Positions 60,615-64,000 of a stretch of 64,000 nucleotides of DNA are shown piece by piece. The notes below the pieces were generated by a model, which saw nothing but the letters and a program-made list of their open reading frames with translations, did no database searches and was not told the DNA's origin. How positions within the stretch are numbered: the stretch's first letter is position 1; each line of letters starts with the position of its first letter. Where the stretch lies: NCBI GenBank assembly GCA_902790325.1, contig CADARP010000009.1:107717-171716 (forward strand). Reading direction: 5' to 3'. The DNA comes from Oscillospiraceae bacterium. Its GTDB lineage: Bacteria > Bacillota > Clostridia > Oscillospirales > Acutalibacteraceae. The position numbers and the translations under genes were made by a program.

Positions 60615-61887
60615 CTTGCGGACGTGTATTACACGGCGGATGCGGCGGCATGGGAGCAGATCGAGATCGGCGAGGAGAACGAGTCGCTGCTGTATGCCGA
60701 ACTGCACACGAGCCAATACCTATACGGCCGATAAAACGCCTGCCGCCGGACACGACTTCGGCGCGTGGGAGGTGACGACGCCGTCGACGGCGGATACGGT
60801 CGGCACGCAGACGCGTGTCTGCGCACGCTGCGGCTATACCGAAACACGTCCGGTCTCCGCTCTGTTTTCCGGCGCATGCGGTGCGCATGGTGATAACGTG
60901 ACGTGGTCGCTCGATACCGCGACCGGCGAGCTGACCGTCGACGGAACAGGAGAGACGGCGGATTATGCGTATTTCAATCATGCGCCCTGGTATGACCTGC
61001 GAGCGTATATCCGGAGCGTGACGGTAGAAGACGGCGTGACACACATCGGCAGCTATGCGTTCCGTGACTGCGGAAAGATTGCCTGCATCACGATCCCGGG
61101 CAGCGTGACAACGGTCGGCGACTATGCTTTCAACTGCTGTAATACGTTGAGAAGTGTATACTTTACCGGCTCTTTGGAGCAGTGGTGCGGGATGCAGCAT
61201 GCCGAACTGGACTTCCCCCATGCACTGTACGTCGACGGGTCGCTGCTGGAGGAAGCGGTCATTCCGGACGGCGTGACAAGCATCGGCGATCATGCCTTCA
61301 GGTATTGTACAAGTCTTGTTCGCGTGACGCTCCCGGACAGTGTGACAAGCATCGGACGCTGCGCCTTTTATGCCTCAAACCTTGCAAGCATCACGCTCCC
61401 GGACAGTATGACAAGCATCGGCGATTCCGCCTTCGGCTATTGCACGGGACTTGTGGAAGTCACGATCCCGGACAGCGTGACGCACATCGGCGCGAGTGCC
61501 TTCTACGATTGCAAGTGTCTTGTGGATGCCGCGATCCCGGACGGCGTCACGTACATCGGCAGCGGCGCTTTCTGCAGCACGGGTATTACGCATGTCACGA
61601 TCCCGGACGGCGTGATGCAGATCGAATCAGGCACTTTCAGATACTGCACGAACCTTGCCGGGGTCACGCTCCCGGACAGTGTGACGGAGATTGGCTGTGC
61701 GGCGTTCTTTGAATGTGAAAGCCTTATGCGCATCACGATCCCGGAGAGCGTGACGAATATTCAGAACGAAGCCTTTTTCGGCGCATATCTTGCGGACGTG
61801 TATTACACGGCGGATGCGGCGGCATGGGAGCAGATCGAGATCGGCGAGGAGAACGAGTCGCTGCTGTATGCCGAACTGCACACGAGC
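60615..61887 (+). repeat. Perfect 99-base direct repeat inside the LRR gene
   Basis: Bases 60615-60713 and 61789-61887 are identical and code for LADVYYTADAAAWEQIEIGE and the following ENESLLYAELHTS. The spacing is 1,174 bases. Homology on both sides continues into the linker, where the first copy is missing 56 bases. Confidence 0.9.
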
Positions 61888-62100
61888 ACGGCGCCCGCAT
61901 GTACCGCGGGCGGGCACACGGCATACACCTGCACCGTCTGCGGCAACGTCTATACGGCCGATAAAACGCCTGCCGCCGGACACAGCTTCGGCGCGTGGGA
62001 GGTGACGACACCGGCGACAGCGGACACGGCCGGCGAAGAGACACGCGTCTGTACGCGCTGCGGCTGTTCCGAAACGCGTCCGACCGCCCGGCATCTTCCG

Positions 62101-62283
62101 GGTGACTGTGACGGCGACGGTACGGTCGATCTGGGGGACGTCGCGGCGTTGTCGCGCTGTATTGCCGGCGGCTGGGACGTCGAGGTCGGTACGCAGAACG
62201 CCGATGTGAACGGCGACGGGCTGTTGTCCCTGCGTGACGTCGTTCTAATTCGCCGCTATCTTGCCGGCGGCTGGGACGTCATC
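62101..62283 (+). other. Type I dockerin coding segment
   Basis: Two calcium-binding half repeats: GDCDGDGTVDLGDVAALSRC and ADVNGDGLLSLRDVVLIRRY, each followed by a [IL]AGGWDV turn. Dockerins attach proteins to cohesin scaffolds. No cohesin is in the window, so the partner is encoded elsewhere. It lies downstream of the frameshift and may not be translated. Confidence 0.85.
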
Positions 62284-62315
62284 TTACTGTAAAGCATAGA
62301 AAGGAACGGAATGTC

Positions 62316-63236
62316 ATGAAACTACTGAAAAAAATCATCGCCCTGTTTCTTGCCGCAGCTTCGGCTGCCGCGCCGAGTCTTTGCCTGCGGCTGAATATGC
62401 CGCGCGTTCCCCGCGGGCAGGCGCTCGACCTGTCGCAGTTCACCATGACATGGAACGACGAGTTCGACGGCGACACGCTCGACACGTCGAAGTGGGGCTT
62501 CACCTGGTGGGAGACCATGCGCAAGGGCGGCTACTGGCACGAGGACATGGTGTCCGTGCGCGACGGCAATCTCGTCATCCGCGCGGAATACCTCGACGAG
62601 CCGCTGGAGAACCGCTACTACGAGCAGTGGCACGACAAGATCGACTTCGATCCCTACAAGCCCGGCTACTATACGGGCGAGGTCAACACGCGCGGCAAGT
62701 TTGAGCAGTGCTACGGCTACTTCGAGACGCGGTGCATCCTGCCCGCCGCGACGGGACTGTGGTCGGCGTTCTGGATGATGAACGAGGGCGTCTACCAGAT
62801 CGACGGCTTCGGCGACGACGGCACCGAGGTGGATGTGTTCGAGTCGATGTACTACAAGGATCACTGGCGCGGCGTCGACGCGGTGATCGGCGGCATTCAC
62901 TACGACAACTACGGCCCGGATTCCAAGGGCGATTCCATCGGCAAGTTTTTCCTTGCGAACGATCCCTACACCGAGTACAACACCTACGGTCTCGAGTGGA
63001 ACCCGGACGAGTATATCTTCTACATCAACGGCGTCGAGTGCGACCGCCTGTCGACGGGCGGCGTTTCGGACAACCCGGAGCATCTGATCCTGTCGGTCGA
63101 GATCGCGGGCAAGGACGGCGTCGCATACGCCGACCGCCACGGCGTGGACAAGATCACCAAGACGCCGGAAAAGAACTGGCCGGCCGAGTTCAAGGTGGAC
63201 TATGTGCGCGTCTACCAGTACAACGCGTATCTTTGA
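62316..63236 (+). CDS. Secreted GH16 family glycoside hydrolase
   Basis: A 306-residue protein with signal peptide (KLLKKIIALFLAAASAAA). A single GH16 beta-sandwich has the catalytic motif TEVDVFES with Glu171 as nucleophile, Asp173, and Glu176 as acid/base; WNDEFDGDTLD near the start and VDYVRVYQYN at the end are also typical. GH16 enzymes cleave beta-1,3/1,4-glucans and related galactans; the subgroup cannot be fixed here. AAAGGAA sets the ATG. It lies 23 bases after the dockerin gene and is probably cotranscribed. A hairpin terminator follows. Confidence 0.9.
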   Translation: MKLLKKIIALFLAAASAAAPSLCLRLNMPRVPRGQALDLSQFTMTWNDEFDGDTLDTSKWGFTWWETMRKGGYWHEDMVSVRDGNLVIRAEYLDEPLENRYYEQWHDKIDFDPYKPGYYTGEVNTRGKFEQCYGYFETRCILPAATGLWSAFWMMNEGVYQIDGFGDDGTEVDVFESMYYKDHWRGVDAVIGGIHYDNYGPDSKGDSIGKFFLANDPYTEYNTYGLEWNPDEYIFYINGVECDRLSTGGVSDNPEHLILSVEIAGKDGVAYADRHGVDKITKTPEKNWPAEFKVDYVRVYQYNAYL

Positions 63237-63269
63237 TCGCGGACAGAGAACGGATTCTGATGCACATGC

Positions 63270-63308
63270 GGCGGGGAGCAGATCGCTTCCCGCCTTAATT
63301 TTCCCTCT
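63270..63308 (+). terminator. Probable terminator after the GH16 gene
   Basis: GGCGGGGAG (63270-63278) pairs with CTTCCCGCC (63286-63294), 9 bp with one G-U, loop CAGATCG, followed by a moderate T-rich tail (TTAATTTTCC). Confidence 0.65.
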
Positions 63309-64000
63309 TCACGGAATTTTGTGGGATAAGGAAACGTCCCCTTGTTTGTCATTGCGAGCGCTTTTATGGCGCGCGGCGATCCGTTCTCCTTCTTGTTCAT
63401 TTATGCACTACCGGGGTTACGGATCGCCGCGTCGCTTCGCTCCTCGCGATGACACTGCTCTTCACTGACATCTGACCATCCCACAAAAATCCGTGATGAA
63501 CCTTTTTTTGATTCATCACGAAAAATATACAGTCGTTTTTCAGTTTATTCGCACGAGGAACGCGCCGCCGGCGTATGCGCAGCGCAGGCGGGACAGCGCA
63601 GGACAAAGCGATGATACAGAAGAGATCCGAAAGAACTGTTCGGAACCGAATGATTGCGAGCGCATATTGTTCGGAAGCGAACGACTATCCTGCTGCGCGT
63701 GCCGTCGGGGAATCAGGCTCCCCTTGTGTAAACAATGACAACAACTTAAAGCTTTGCAGGAAAGGTTTCCGCCGAGAGAAGGTATTTGTGTCGAGCATCG
63801 GCTCGACAAATTCCGATTTCGCAGGGGACGATGCCCACATCGTCCCGCCGTATCCGTCCGATGCCTTTTCCGGCGTGCCATGATCTATGCCGCTTTCGGC
63901 AGATGTGTTGGGCACGCATACATACGTGCCGGCGCGCGGAGCGATCTGCATCCTGTGCGGCGGTCGGATTTGCAAACGTCATCGGGCCGATGTAGGCATC
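63309..64000. other. Non-coding, hairpin-rich end of the window
   Basis: About 690 bases with no credible gene. It holds copy 2 of the palindromic repeat (63348-63453), a perfect 9-bp inverted repeat around a T-rich loop (63492-63520), a stem TGTCGAGC with GCTCGACA (near 63787-63806) and a stem GGACGATG with CATCGTCC (near 63827-63844). Short frames here lack ribosome sites and family-like sequence. The structures look like dispersed intergenic repeats. Confidence 0.6.
63348..63503 (+). repeat. Dispersed palindromic repeat, copy 2
   Basis: GTCATTGCGAG (63348-63358) and CTCGCGATGAC (63443-63453) are inverted ends. Inside them CGCGGCGATCC (63372-63382) is exactly complementary to 63421-63431. 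TCCGTGATGAACCT (63490-63503) follows, as in copy 1 at similar distance. The layout resembles a REP or MITE-like element about 106-156 bases long. Confidence 0.75.

Larger units (their letters stand above)
59559..62292 (+). pseudogene. BspA-like leucine-rich-repeat dockerin protein, broken by a frameshift
   Basis: The original gene encoded about 900 residues: signal peptide, a first BspA-type LRR array (ITIPDSVTQIG-like units of about 23 residues), a linker module, a second LRR array, the same linker, and a type I dockerin. The frame from 59559 stops at 60734. The continuation (from about 60714 to 62292) is one frame over. The two linkers share a perfect 99-base repeat (60615-60713 and 61789-61887), but the first lacks 56 bases that the second has (coding about TAPACTAGGHTAYTCTVCG). 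The first half alone would still give a secreted 391-residue LRR protein. AAAGGAA precedes ATG 59559. Confidence 0.85.

Noticed and set aside
63575..63995. Short open frames on both strands at the right end
   Set aside because: They cover hairpin-rich intergenic repeats, lack ribosome sites, and have no family-like sequence.

Overview
The window reads as a chromosome segment from a GC-rich, low-motility Clostridia (Oscillospirales or a relative), probably a gut or rumen anaerobe. The reasons are a BofA-type sporulation gene, Firmicute-style AGGAGG ribosome sites and TTGACA/TATAAT promoters, SipW-type signal peptidases with their substrates, BspA-like leucine-rich repeats, a type I dockerin, DUF4830 and DUF4838 proteins, and starch- and glucan-directed secreted proteins. 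The species cannot be named from the sequence alone. No rRNA, tRNA, CRISPR array, integrase or transposase gene was found.

Region 1 (1-16.1 kb) is ordinary housekeeping: an RlmI-like rRNA methyltransferase (5' end outside the window), an aspartate/glutamate racemase, YraN, a phosphoribosyltransferase, secreted and cytoplasmic phosphoesterases, an iron-dependent alcohol dehydrogenase, a lipoprotein, a thioredoxin-like secreted protein, a LOG-family protein, a MATE exporter, RlmA, BofA, mannose-6-phosphate isomerase, an ABC-F ATPase and a GNAT acetyltransferase.

Region 2 (16.1-47.1 kb) is the striking part: about 17 same-strand genes forming one envelope/matrix locus. It opens with a degenerate EAL protein. 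Five signal peptidase I genes of the SipW/archaeal-ER type follow, one of them without the catalytic histidine. They alternate with candidate substrates whose signal peptides carry a T-x-A-W-F-like motif, as in TasA/camelysin proteins. Embedded in the locus are a membrane-anchored McrB-family AAA+ ATPase, a DUF2357-like protein ending in a very long charged helix, and a 4,607-residue secreted protein made of about seven GLUG-type modules. The working model is an assembly and export machine for an extracellular fibre or matrix. The peptidases and their neighbours could be scaffolded inside the cell through shared I-I-x-E-[FY]-L-x-[KQ]-Q tail motifs and the coiled-coil protein, and a c-di-GMP-sensing-like protein could supply the signal.

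Region 3 (47.1-54.8 kb) holds an esterase, a rearrangement scar (a phage tail-protein fragment abutting a cut-off signal-peptide gene), and a 1,544-residue secreted protein. The mature N-terminus of that protein is predicted to be a ubiquitin-like domain, with 17 consecutive residues identical to eukaryotic ubiquitin, followed by a CBM26-like starch-binding module, InlB-type repeats and beta-helix segments. A 53-residue peptide gene and a TetR regulator follow.

Region 4 (54.8-64 kb) has an SF2 helicase with a C-terminal membrane segment, then a run of secreted polysaccharide-related genes: a DUF4838 protein, a leucine-rich-repeat dockerin protein broken by a 56-base deletion, and a GH16 glucanase. 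The last 760 bases are non-coding and rich in palindromic repeats.
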